Position numbers and translations under genes: made by a program. The notes under the pieces were generated by a model. That model was not told where the DNA came from. It saw only the letters and a list, made by a program, of their open reading frames with translations, and ran no database searches. From Lactobacillus gasseri ATCC 33323 = JCM 1131 (lineage in GTDB: Bacteria > Bacillota > Bacilli > Lactobacillales > Lactobacillaceae), in NCBI RefSeq assembly GCF_000014425.1, contig NC_008530.1, forward strand, positions 62,001 through 126,000: 64,000 nucleotides of DNA, given 5' to 3'. Positions 34,984-43,163 of this stretch are shown here, in pieces (position 1 is the stretch's first letter; each line of letters begins with the position of its first letter).

Positions 34984-35628
34984 ATGGGATTAAATGCATA
35001 TATTCAAGGTTTTAATAGTTTAGAGTCAATCGATCGTGCACCAGGTTATTTTAAATATCAGCATCATTCTGTCGCTGATCATAGTTTTAGAACAGCTGAA
35101 CTTGCTCAAATGATGGGAGATATTGAAGAAGTTGTTGGTAAACAAAAAATAAATTGGAAAGCCCTCTATGAAAAGAGTCTTAATCATGATTATACCGAGC
35201 GTTTTATTGGTGACATTAAGACTCCAGTTAAATATGCAACTCCACAATTGCGGAAGATGATTGGAGACGTTGAAGAAACAATGACTGCCAAATTTATTAA
35301 GGACGAAATTCCAAAAGAATTTCAAAAAATTTATACTAAGCGTTTGTCTGAAGGGAAAGATGATACTTTAGAAGGTAAAATCTTATCTATTTGTGATAAG
35401 TTAGATTTACTTTATGAAGCTTATGGTGAAATTGAATTAGGAAATCCAAATCCAGTTTTCATGCAAATGTTTAAAGAAAGCCTTGAAACGATTAAAAAAT
35501 TTGACGACTTAACTTGCGTTCAATACTTTATTAAGAAGATTTTGCCAGACTTATTTAAAGGTGACTTTGCTGGTAAAGATAAGATGCAAAGAATTGCTTT
35601 TAGTATTTTACTAATGGGGGAAGAATAG
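34984..35628 (+). CDS. HD-domain phosphohydrolase (YfbR-like)
   Basis: A 214-residue protein with the HD metal ligands: HHSVADHSFRTAEL (first His and the following segment), then NHDYTER with the HD pair, and a distal Asp in CDKLDLLYEAYGE. The arrangement is that of YfbR-type 5'-nucleotidases acting on deoxyribonucleoside monophosphates; the exact substrate is inferred only from family. GGAAGGGG precedes the ATG; it is coupled to the HNH gene downstream (one base between stop and start). Confidence 0.85.
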   Translation: MGLNAYIQGFNSLESIDRAPGYFKYQHHSVADHSFRTAELAQMMGDIEEVVGKQKINWKALYEKSLNHDYTERFIGDIKTPVKYATPQLRKMIGDVEETMTAKFIKDEIPKEFQKIYTKRLSEGKDDTLEGKILSICDKLDLLYEAYGEIELGNPNPVFMQMFKESLETIKKFDDLTCVQYFIKKILPDLFKGDFAGKDKMQRIAFSILLMGEE

Positions 35629-35629
35629 T

Positions 35630-36559
35630 TTGAAATTTCAGTGCGCATCCTGTGGGTTGCGACTTGACAGCCTTCATTTTAAGCAAGAAGGATTAATGAA
35701 TCCCAAGTTAACAAGTATTTGTGATATTTGCCTAACACGCAATCTAAATGCAGAAGATTATGAAAATCCAGTAATTGAGAATATTTCCCAGGTAATGCTC
35801 TATGGCTTTGTAGGAAAGAAAAATACGGGTAAGCTTAATCTAGAGTCTTTAAATCAATATCTTGTAGGAAGCGATCATAGACGCCAATATGAATCTTTTA
35901 TTCAGGATTATGATGGTAATGAAGTAGCTCTCCAGCAATTGTCACGATCTGAATTTAATCAGGCAATTATTAAGAGCGAAGATAAAGAAATAAATTATAT
36001 TCCTAATAGCAATGTTGATTTTGCGGTTAATATGAAAAACATGGGAATTGAAGTTGACTTTTCTTTAAATGAAGTCGATTTTGTTGACCGTGAAAGAATT
36101 CGTCATAAATATAATTATCGCTGCCAATATTGCGGTAGACGCGGGACGAGCGTAGATCACAAAGATCCAGTTTCTTTATCGCATGATAATTCTTTTGATA
36201 ATCTGATTTTGTCATGTAGCGAGTGTAATCGAATTAAATCTAATATGCCTTATAATTTGTTTACTAAGCTGAATAATCAACTTACTGTTGTAAATAGAAA
36301 ATTGGTTAAGTACGAAGATACTCTTGCTAATTTAAAAGAAGAATTTCAGCAGGCAAAACGTGATTTGGCTGGACAAGTTCATTTAAAAGGGGTAGTTAAT
36401 GACCCTGAATTAAATGCGATGAGAAAGCAAAATAAAAAGCTTCAGGATGCAATTGATAGTTTGCAGAGCGATTATGATGCTTTAAGGAAATTGCGTAAGA
36501 CATATTTTGAAACTGGTTGGAAACTAGCACAAGAAAAAGAAAATAGTGAGATTATATAG
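35630..36559 (+). CDS. HNH endonuclease with zinc-finger N-terminus and coiled coil
   Basis: A 309-residue protein. The N-terminus has CASCGLRL and CDICL pairs, a likely zinc knuckle. An HNH domain lies at about 160-210 with CQYCGRRG, the DHKDP core and CSECNRIKSN, giving the two CXXC zinc pairs and the catalytic His. The C-terminal 100 residues form a coiled coil (VVNRKLVKYEDTLANLKEEF, MRKQNKKLQDAIDSL). TTG start at 35630, supported by GGGGGAAG upstream. Its role is unknown; it may be a DNA processing or defence nuclease. Cotranscription with a dNMP phosphohydrolase-like gene is suggestive. Confidence 0.85.
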   Translation: MKFQCASCGLRLDSLHFKQEGLMNPKLTSICDICLTRNLNAEDYENPVIENISQVMLYGFVGKKNTGKLNLESLNQYLVGSDHRRQYESFIQDYDGNEVALQQLSRSEFNQAIIKSEDKEINYIPNSNVDFAVNMKNMGIEVDFSLNEVDFVDRERIRHKYNYRCQYCGRRGTSVDHKDPVSLSHDNSFDNLILSCSECNRIKSNMPYNLFTKLNNQLTVVNRKLVKYEDTLANLKEEFQQAKRDLAGQVHLKGVVNDPELNAMRKQNKKLQDAIDSLQSDYDALRKLRKTYFETGWKLAQEKENSEII

Positions 36560-36560
36560 T

Positions 36561-36602
36561 AAAAAAATGCATTGGACATAAAAATCCAATGCATTTTTTG
36601 CT
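36561..36602. terminator. Bidirectional terminator between the HNH gene and the lysine transporter
   Basis: AAAAAAATGCATTGGA pairs with TCCAATGCATTTTTT around an eight-base loop. Confidence 0.9.
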
Positions 36603-36605
36603 ATC

Positions 36606-37370
36606 TTAAAGTTCATTACTTCTAAAGTTACGTAAGAATTTCTTAGTCTTCTCTTCTTGAGGATCATTAAAGATCTCTTGTGGTGTACCTTGTTCAGTGA
36701 TAACTCCATCACTCATAAAGATAACTTGATCAGAAACGTCACGAGCAAATCCCATTTCGTGAGTAACAATGACCATTGTTAAGCCAGTTTTAGCTAGTAA
36801 CTGCATAGTATTAAGTACTTCACCAACCATTTCAGGATCTAGCGCACTAGTTGGTTCATCGAAAAGTAAGATTTCAGGATCCATCGAAATTGCCCGCGCA
36901 ATAGCTACACGCTGCTGTTGTCCACCAGATAATTGTTGAGGCTTTGCAGTTAAGAAAGGTTCCATGCCAACTTTCTTTAAGTTCTCAATTGCAACTTTTT
37001 TGGCTTCTTCTTTAGAGCGTCCAAGAACCATTTCTTGACCAATCATACAGTTTTGAAGCACGTTTTTATTATTAAATAAATTAAATTGCTGGAACACCAT
37101 ACCAACCTTTGATCGGAATTTATTGCGATCAAAATGAGAATCTAAAATATTGTTACCATGGAATAAGATCTTACCATTGCTTGGTTCTTCAAGAAGGTTA
37201 ATACATCTAAGCATGGTCGATTTACCACCACCAGATGGCCCAATAATGGTCATTACTTCACCTTTATTAATATCAAAAGAAATATCTTTTAATACTGTGT
37301 GGTCGCCGTATTTCTTTTGTAAATGTTGTACTTGTAAAATGTTTTCTTCGTTATTATTGTTCATGTTCAA
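36606..37370 (-). CDS. Amino-acid ABC transporter ATPase (lysine, GlnQ-type)
   Basis: A 254-residue ABC ATPase. Walker [11 protein letters not shown]-loop FQQFNLF, signature LSGGQQQR, Walker [17 protein letters not shown] and switch His in VTHEMGFA. The order and spacing are those of polar amino-acid importers. It overlaps the fused binding protein/permease gene by 17 bases. A lysine riboswitch ahead of that gene makes lysine the likely substrate. Confidence 0.94.
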   Translation of the reverse strand: MNMNNNNEENILQVQHLQKKYGDHTVLKDISFDINKGEVMTIIGPSGGGKSTMLRCINLLEEPSNGKILFHGNNILDSHFDRNKFRSKVGMVFQQFNLFNNKNVLQNCMIGQEMVLGRSKEEAKKVAIENLKKVGMEPFLTAKPQQLSGGQQQRVAIARAISMDPEILLFDEPTSALDPEMVGEVLNTMQLLAKTGLTMVIVTHEMGFARDVSDQVIFMSDGVITEQGTPQEIFNDPQEEKTKKFLRNFRSNEL

Positions 37371-38967
37371 ATCCAGTCTCCTTTGGATCTTCTACTTGTA
37401 ATTGATTAGCCATTAAGTTGTAGTTCTTTGGACCTTCAAGCTTCTTTTCAATGAAATTAAAGATTCTAGTAATTGAGAATGTCAAAATTAAGTAGATCAT
37501 TGAAATAATGAAGTAAGTTTGGAAGAATTGGAAGGTTTGACTGGCAACAGTTGTACCAACAAAGAACAATTCTGATACAGAGATAATACTTAATACTGAA
37601 GTATCCTTAATGTTAACAATAAATTCGTTAGTAATTGATGGCAAACAGTTTCTAATTGCTTGTGGTAAAATGATATGCCACATTTGTTGTGAGTGAGTCA
37701 TACCGATAGCAGAAGCTGCTTCAAATTGACCTTTAGGGGTAGCGTTAATACCACCACGAATAACCTCGGCTAAGTAAGCACCAGTATTAATTGAAACAAT
37801 TACTAGAGCAGCTACTGTACGGTTTGAGTTAAGGTGCCATAATTGGGCAATTCCGTAGTAGATAACAGCTGCTTGAACCATCATAGGAGTTCCACGGAAC
37901 ACTTCAATATAAACTGCTAAAATCCAATCAACAATCTTTAAGCCCCACTTCTTACCAGTAGACTTAGGAGTTGGGATAGTTCTAACAATACCCACAAGTA
38001 AACCAATGAAGAAACCAACAATAGTACCAACTAAAGCTAAAAGAAGAGTCATTCCAACACCGCCAAGGATCATTGAACCATAGCGATGCATAATTGACAT
38101 AAACCAGTTTTCTTTCTTGCTGCCACCTGCTTGAGGCTGTTCCTTTACAGCATCAGCCATTAATTGGTCGCGCTTTTTCTTAGAAATACCATTTAAAATG
38201 CTATTAACTTGGTTAAGTAATTCAGTGTTGCCTTTCTTAACACCAATTGATGTAATTGAATCATCGTGGTCAACTTTGAATCCTTGCATCTTGTTTAAGT
38301 TAACGGCAACGATGTTAGGGTTAACTGCCTTGTAACTTTGGTATTCAATATCTTCTGCTACATAACCATCAATAGTACCTGATTGTAAGCTTTGACGCAT
38401 TGCAGAAAAGCTTCTCATTGCTGGTTCACGCTTAGCGCCATGTAATTGCTTAATTAGATCATAGTGCAATGTACCTTGTTGAGCAGTTAATTTTGCGCCT
38501 TTAAAATCATTTAAGCCTTTTGCTTGAGCAAATTTTCCAGTCTTGCTTGTAATAACTACGAAAGTACTCTTTCTGTATGGTACAGAGAAGTTGATTGCCT
38601 TTCTACGTTCAGCAGTAGGAGACATACCAGCAATAATTAAATCAATTTTGCCAGAAGTTAAAGCTGGTAATAGACCATCCCATTCGGTCTTTTCAACGAC
38701 AACTTTACGATGAAGCTTTTTACCGATAATTTTTGCGATTTGTACATCATATCCATTTGCATATTGCTTAGATCCATCAATTGGAACTGCACCATTTGCA
38801 TCGGTTGTTTGAGTCCAATTGTATGGTGGGTAATTAGCTTCCATACCTATTTTTAGGGGTGCTTCTTTTTTAGCCGCTTCGGTTTGACTAGAATTAGAGC
38901 TAAAACCGATAACTAAACTTAAAATTAGGGCTAATAAAGCACTAAACCATCTTATTTTTGACTTCAC
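37354..38967 (-). CDS. Lysine ABC transporter, fused substrate-binding protein and permease
   Basis: A 537-residue fusion. A signal/anchor segment ([20 protein letters not shown]) is followed by a family 3 solute-binding domain (about 35-270: [48 protein letters not shown]), then a permease domain with about five helices (300-515) and the EAA-loop region [23 protein letters not shown]. Fusion tethers the receptor to the channel, as is common in lactic acid bacteria. GTG start, with GGAGG nine bases upstream. The lysine riboswitch upstream indicates lysine uptake. Confidence 0.92.
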   Translation of the reverse strand: MKSKIRWFSALLALILSLVIGFSSNSSQTEAAKKEAPLKIGMEANYPPYNWTQTTDANGAVPIDGSKQYANGYDVQIAKIIGKKLHRKVVVEKTEWDGLLPALTSGKIDLIIAGMSPTAERRKAINFSVPYRKSTFVVITSKTGKFAQAKGLNDFKGAKLTAQQGTLHYDLIKQLHGAKREPAMRSFSAMRQSLQSGTIDGYVAEDIEYQSYKAVNPNIVAVNLNKMQGFKVDHDDSITSIGVKKGNTELLNQVNSILNGISKKKRDQLMADAVKEQPQAGGSKKENWFMSIMHRYGSMILGGVGMTLLLALVGTIVGFFIGLLVGIVRTIPTPKSTGKKWGLKIVDWILAVYIEVFRGTPMMVQAAVIYYGIAQLWHLNSNRTVAALVIVSINTGAYLAEVIRGGINATPKGQFEAASAIGMTHSQQMWHIILPQAIRNCLPSITNEFIVNIKDTSVLSIISVSELFFVGTTVASQTFQFFQTYFIISMIYLILTFSITRIFNFIEKKLEGPKNYNLMANQLQVEDPKETGFEHEQ

Positions 38968-39023
38968 TTTGAAATACCTCCAAAAATTATTTCAAATAAA
39001 GCCAATACAATAAAAGCGTAAAT

Positions 39024-39060
39024 AAAAAGCCTCGCTGTTTACCAAAAACAACGAGGTTTG
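39024..39060 (-). terminator. Terminator of the lysine riboswitch
   Basis: On the minus strand CCTCGTTG pairs with CAGCGAGG (one G-T pair) with a TTTTTGGTAAA loop, followed by CTTTTTATTT. It lies between the aptamer and the transporter gene. Confidence 0.8.
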
Positions 39061-39084
39061 AAAATCATCAGTAATTAAACCAAA

Positions 39085-39255
39085 TCATATAGCGCTCCCT
39101 GGGGACTACCAGGACAGTATGTAAGATATGCTCTCACATCCCAACAAGCTTAATTCGCGAAAGTAAGCTTGTTTCGGCGATAATCCTAAAAACTACTGTC
39201 AATGTATTCGCGTACTCAAGTAGATTTTGTGGTTATCGCAACCTCTATTGCATTG
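39085..39255 (-). ncRNA. Lysine riboswitch (L box)
   Basis: Read on the minus strand the conserved L-box blocks appear in order: AATAGAGGTTGCGA, an AGTACGCG segment, TTATCGCCGAAACAAGCTT, the long GC/AT arm, TACTGTCCTGGTAG, CCCCAGGGAGCGCTAT. Length and order fit the five-helix lysine aptamer. It precedes a terminator and an amino-acid ABC transporter gene. I identify it from motif recognition; a covariance search would settle it. Confidence 0.9.
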
Positions 39256-39302
39256 GGGATTTATTTAACTGATGAAAAGATTAAACGATTTTTAATATTT
39301 TG

Positions 39303-39872
39303 TCAAATAAATCCGTGATTTTTTTTGACATCTTTTTTCTTAATATCTGAAACATAGGGATTACCAGCAACTATAAATCTTAGCTTTTTCTTGGCCCATT
39401 TAGGATCTGACTGATTGATCCCAACTCTTGGAAGAGCAGTAATTTTTTCAATTTTTCGTTTATGATTAATATCAATATCAAAAGGAGAATCTTCTAAACG
39501 AGCTAAGTCCCATTTTCTACTAGTAATTCCAAAAGCCTGCATCATCTTTCCAGGGCCATTAGTTAAAAGTGGACCAGTTTTGCCGTTGCGATTTTTAATC
39601 ATGGTATCAATTCCGGTCAGTGGGTCAATTGCCCTAATTAAAACTCCTTGTGGTTCACCTTCTGCTTGGCACGCAACATCAAAGAAGAAGTATTGTCTCT
39701 GAGAATAGATATACAAACTGCCACCAGGACGATATAAGCCTTCATTTGCCTGACTGCGTCTGCCACCATAAGAATGGGCAGCCCGGTCTTTTACACCAAC
39801 ATAGGCTTCTGCTTCAACTATTGTGCCTGATAAAAGTTCATTTCCATTGTTGAAAGATAAAGTTCTACCCAA
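39303..39872 (-). CDS. 3-methyladenine DNA glycosylase (Mpg/AAG family), start disrupted
   Basis: 189 residues are readable from a TTG at 39872. The family motifs are intact: SGTIVEAEAYVG with the catalytic Glu, RAAHSYGGRR, YRPGGSLYIYSQRQYFFFDV, TNGPGKMMQAFGI. It excises alkylated purines. Homologues carry about 20 more N-terminal residues; here those codons (FFTNRSTSEISKDLLGR) are open in the same frame upstream but no start codon precedes them before a stop at 39924-39926. An ATG at 39922-39920 is one base out of frame across a six-T run; a seventh T would restore MKNFF... in frame. So the gene is probably frameshifted, or uses the weak TTG. Confidence 0.75.
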   Translation of the reverse strand: MGRTLSFNNGNELLSGTIVEAEAYVGVKDRAAHSYGGRRSQANEGLYRPGGSLYIYSQRQYFFFDVACQAEGEPQGVLIRAIDPLTGIDTMIKNRNGKTGPLLTNGPGKMMQAFGITSRKWDLARLEDSPFDIDINHKRKIEKITALPRVGINQSDPKWAKKKLRFIVAGNPYVSDIKKKDVKKNHGFI

Positions 39873-39995
39873 CAGATCTTTACTAATTTCACTAGTAGAC
39901 CGATTAGTAAAAAATTCTTCATATTACTACTTCTTTCTAAAAATGTTGTACACTCGTACTTGAAAGTAAATATAAATTGTAGGGGGAATCAAAAG

Positions 39996-40358
39996 ATGAA
40001 TGAAATAAAAGTTGTTAGAATTTATGACCATGAGCAACCCGCAGGTTATAGAATCTTAGTAGATCGCTTATGGCCTCGAGGAATGAGCAAGGTAAAAGCT
40101 CATTTAGATGAATGGGATAAGGAAATTGGGCCAACTAATGAATTAAGAAAATGGTTTAATCATGAAGATGACAAGTTTCCTGAATTCAAGACTAAGTATA
40201 TAGCGCAATTGAAAGCTAATCCAGTTACAACCGAGTTTGTTAAAAATGTAAAAGAAAAGCTAGCTCAAGAAGACGTTATCTTCTTATATGGTGCTAAAAA
40301 TAAAAAGCACAACCAGGCAGTTGTGCTTAAAGATTTTATTGATAGTCAATTAGGTTAA
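39996..40358 (+). CDS. DUF488-family protein
   Basis: About 120 residues from the ATG at 39996, which has AGGGGG ten bases upstream; an in-frame ATG at 39960 has no ribosome site. It begins IKVVRIYDHEQPAGYRILVDRLWPRG, the DUF488 hallmark, with the later block FLYGAKNKKHNQAVVLKDFI. The family is widespread and of unknown function. The last four bases overlap the convergent TerC gene. Confidence 0.9.
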   Translation: MNEIKVVRIYDHEQPAGYRILVDRLWPRGMSKVKAHLDEWDKEIGPTNELRKWFNHEDDKFPEFKTKYIAQLKANPVTTEFVKNVKEKLAQEDVIFLYGAKNKKHNQAVVLKDFIDSQLG

Positions 40359-41137
40359 GGCATTTTTTTGCCATGCAAGTTTTGTCGAACGTAATGAAAA
40401 ATAATTGTTAAAATAACTGTACCAAAAACGATGCCGGCAAAGATGGCATCGGGCAGTTTGAAGTTTAGCGGTGGCAATGAAACAAGTAGCTTAACTGCAA
40501 TGATTGTGATTAAAACATAGGCCATTGTTTGAAGTTCAGGAATAATTTCCATTAATTTGATAATAACTTCAGCAACTCCTCGCATGCATAGAATACCAAT
40601 CATTCCGCCAACTAAGACGACAACTGGATTATTTGACATGGCTAAGGCTGCTAAAACAGAGTCAATTGAAAAGACGATATCCATTGACTCAATTGAAATA
40701 ACAGTTCTCCAAAATAATGAAAGATGGTGCTTTCTTGTCTTGGAGCTCTTTTTCTTATGGGCTTCTTTTTTTGCCGCTTCTTTCTTAGCAACTTGTGCAG
40801 GGTGGCGAAGATCATAAAAATACTTATAAACTAAGTAAAGTAAATATAAACCGCCTAACAGTTTGATTTCCCAGAAATTAATTAGGTAAGTACCAATCCC
40901 AATTACAATAAAGCGAAATAGATAAGCCCCCCAAAGTCCGTAAACTAACGATTTCCTTTGCTCATCTTTAGTTGGTAAAACTTGCGTTTGTGCGGCTAAA
41001 ACCACCGCATTATCAACTGATAGCAAACACTCCATTAAAATTAGAGTCAGAATCATCATCCAATCTTGTCCGCTAGTTAGGACATGAGCCCAGTTATTAG
41101 CGTCAAAAAAGGGTTGATAAAGTTTAATCAATTGCAT
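40355..41137 (-). CDS. TerC-family integral membrane protein
   Basis: A 260-residue protein with about seven helices and the two TerC acidic helix motifs, ECLLSVDNAVVLAA and ESMDIVFSIDSVLAA. A Lys/His-rich cytoplasmic loop (KKEAAKKEAHKKKSSKTRKHH) sits between halves. TerC proteins export Mn2+ in bacilli and help metallate secreted enzymes. It overlaps the upstream alkyltransferase-like gene by 14 bases. Confidence 0.92.
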   Translation of the reverse strand: MQLIKLYQPFFDANNWAHVLTSGQDWMMILTLILMECLLSVDNAVVLAAQTQVLPTKDEQRKSLVYGLWGAYLFRFIVIGIGTYLINFWEIKLLGGLYLLYLVYKYFYDLRHPAQVAKKEAAKKEAHKKKSSKTRKHHLSLFWRTVISIESMDIVFSIDSVLAALAMSNNPVVVLVGGMIGILCMRGVAEVIIKLMEIIPELQTMAYVLITIIAVKLLVSLPPLNFKLPDAIFAGIVFGTVILTIIFHYVRQNLHGKKMP

Positions 41138-41654
41138 TCAAATAGCCTTCTTCAAGTTTTATTAAGCGTTGCTTTTCTTTCTCTCCCATTCTATAACTTC
41201 CAACCTTATCTGACGCTAAAATTACGCGATGACTTGGAATAAAAATTAGGGATGGATTTAGGGCTACCGCATGTGCAACTGTTCGAACCGAAGTTGAGCC
41301 ATTAATAGCAGAAGCTAAATCATTGTAAGAAATGGTTGTTCCATAAGGAATATTTTCAATCATTTTAACAACTTGATTTTGAAATGGAGTACCAAAGCTT
41401 GAGTAGTCGATAGGAACGGTAAAGGAGCGACGCGTGCCTGCAAAATATTCTTTTAATTGTTGAACATAAGGAGCCAATTTTTTGGAATCTTGGACCAGAA
41501 TGTGGTTAGGATAAAATCCTAAAATAGAAGATTCAATATTACTATTCTTGGAACCGACGAATGCTAATCCCAAGTTACTAATGACTAATTCATAGGTCCA
41601 TGGCTTAATTTCAACAAAATCGTAATAAAAAACTTTTGCTTGGGCAAGTGGCAT
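41124..41654 (-). CDS. Alkyltransferase-like protein (Ogt/ATL family) lacking the catalytic Cys
   Basis: A 176-residue member of the O6-alkylguanine-DNA alkyltransferase family. The DNA-binding C-domain is present: TPFQNQVVKMIENIPYGTTISY, the Arg finger RTVAHAVALNP (Arg124), and the active-site loop. That loop reads IPSHRV, with Ser141 where active enzymes have the acceptor Cys (PCHRV). The codon is AGT, one base from TGT. Ser cannot take the alkyl group irreversibly, so this resembles ATL proteins, which bind O6-alkylguanine and recruit other repair. A plain loss of function is the alternative. It is cotranscribed with TerC. Confidence 0.88.
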   Translation of the reverse strand: MPLAQAKVFYYDFVEIKPWTYELVISNLGLAFVGSKNSNIESSILGFYPNHILVQDSKKLAPYVQQLKEYFAGTRRSFTVPIDYSSFGTPFQNQVVKMIENIPYGTTISYNDLASAINGSTSVRTVAHAVALNPSLIFIPSHRVILASDKVGSYRMGEKEKQRLIKLEEGYLNAID

Positions 41655-41769
41655 TTAATCCTAACCTTTCTTTTAATTAATATATTAACTCCATCTTATA
41701 TTGTACAACAAAAAATAACAGAAAGAGCTATGGACAAATTAAATAAAATGTTAGTTAAGATAATATCGG

Positions 41770-42483
41770 TTATATATATAATTTGTCAAATACTTTTTCA
41801 GCATTTTCAATAATTGTTAAAACATCTTTAGGAGTTGGTACAGGAGTATTATTGATAACCCAGACTTTGGCAGTAGCTTGTCGATAGGCAAGAAGTTGAG
41901 CGAAAGGATAAACAACAAAACTAGTTCCAGCAATAATAACTAAGTCACTATTTTGAATTGCTTTGACTGAATCAGTTAAAACCATTTCATTAATTGGTTC
42001 ACCGTATAAAACAATGCCGGGACGAATTATTCCGTGATCTTTTGCGTGTAGGTACGATTTCTTATATTCTTCGTATGAAATTTTTTCATGACACTTAGTA
42101 CAAAAAATATTATAAAGATTGCCATGAAATTCAATGACATGCTTATTGCCAGCTTTTTTGTCTAGACCATCAACATTTTGTGTAATTAAAGTACCATTTT
42201 TATTGCAGCTAGCTGCAATTTTTTGGTGAATAATATTAGGTTGAGCATTTGGAAAATACATATTTTCCATTACAAAGTGATGAAACTTAGCTGGTTCATG
42301 AAAGAGAGTATCCTCACTTAAAATTTGTTCTGGACTTTCGGATATGCCATTATAAATTCCGTTTTTTGATCTGTAGTCAGGAATATGAGAGGGTGTAGAA
42401 ACTCCAGCACCAGTTAAGTACGTGACATGGTGGGCATTATTGAGATCTGCTTGCAGGGCAGCAATTTGATTGTTTAAATCCAT
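41770..42483 (-). CDS. SIR2-family NAD-dependent protein deacylase
   Basis: A 237-residue sirtuin. NAD motifs TGAGVSTPSHIPDYRS and TQNVDGLDKKAG are intact, with the catalytic His120 in EFHGNLY. The first zinc pair is present (CTKC, 128-131), but the second CXXC is missing: the segment before GIIRPGIVLYGE reads AKDH. Such sirtuins lose structural zinc yet may keep activity. It probably deacylates lysine side chains in the cytosol. It is monocistronic. Confidence 0.9.
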   Translation of the reverse strand: MDLNNQIAALQADLNNAHHVTYLTGAGVSTPSHIPDYRSKNGIYNGISESPEQILSEDTLFHEPAKFHHFVMENMYFPNAQPNIIHQKIAASCNKNGTLITQNVDGLDKKAGNKHVIEFHGNLYNIFCTKCHEKISYEEYKKSYLHAKDHGIIRPGIVLYGEPINEMVLTDSVKAIQNSDLVIIAGTSFVVYPFAQLLAYRQATAKVWVINNTPVPTPKDVLTIIENAEKVFDKLYI

Positions 42484-42606
42484 ATGAAACCTCCTATACT
42501 TTTAATTTTCAACTAAGTCAATTATAGAATGCTGAGAGAAAAAGTGGTATTTGTTATAATTGAAGTAAGAATTTTAACGTTAATAAATATTTTTAGAAGG
42601 AAAGAT

Positions 42607-43083
42607 ATGTCACTTTTGTATATTGCTTTTGATATTTTGCTAATTGGCTATATTTTTTATAGTTGGTATTGGCAAGCAAACATTGATTATAAGGCTCGCT
42701 TTAGAAGTTCATCGGTTATTTGGGCTTTGATTTTTCTATTAATTGGATTTTATTTAGATTACTTTACTGATCCAACTTTGCTCATGAATGTGTTTATAGC
42801 AACATTTTTATTAATGAGTATTATTGATGGTGTTAGTGGATTAGCTAAGAAGAGGTTAGTTGTAAGTGGATATTTTAAACGAACAGTTAAGTATAGCGAT
42901 ATTGCACATGTTACCTTAATTACAGTTCCTAATCCTAAAAAGCCCACTGTGATGGCAATTTTTCAAACTAATAATCGTCAAGCGTATTATTTACGTTTTT
43001 CACAGCAAATTAGTGATGTAATTGCTAACATTAGAAAATACTTAGGTTCAAACGTTGGCATTGAAGTACAGTCAATGATGTAA
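42607..43083 (+). CDS. Small membrane protein with PH-like C-terminal domain, unknown function
   Basis: About 158 residues from the ATG at 42607, preceded by AAGGAAAG. Four hydrophobic helices in the first 80 residues (LLYIAFDILLIGYIFYSWYW, VIWALIFLLIGFYLDYF, LLMNVFIATFLLMSIIDGV) are followed by a beta-rich domain (RLVVSGYFKRTVKYSDIAHVTLITVPN). The layout resembles the YdbT/PH-domain membrane proteins. I do not recognise a named family. Confidence 0.75.
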   Translation: MSLLYIAFDILLIGYIFYSWYWQANIDYKARFRSSSVIWALIFLLIGFYLDYFTDPTLLMNVFIATFLLMSIIDGVSGLAKKRLVVSGYFKRTVKYSDIAHVTLITVPNPKKPTVMAIFQTNNRQAYYLRFSQQISDVIANIRKYLGSNVGIEVQSMM

Positions 43084-43101
43084 ATATAAAAATATGAAAA
43101 G

Positions 43102-43160
43102 AAAGGATAAGAACTCTGATCACTATACAATGAAGTGAAGGAGTACTTATCCTTTTTTGC
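43102..43160 (+). terminator. Terminator after the small membrane protein gene
   Basis: AAAGGATAAG pairs with CTTATCCTTT with an inner hairpin between them, followed by six T. Confidence 0.7.
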
Positions 43161-43163
43161 TTT

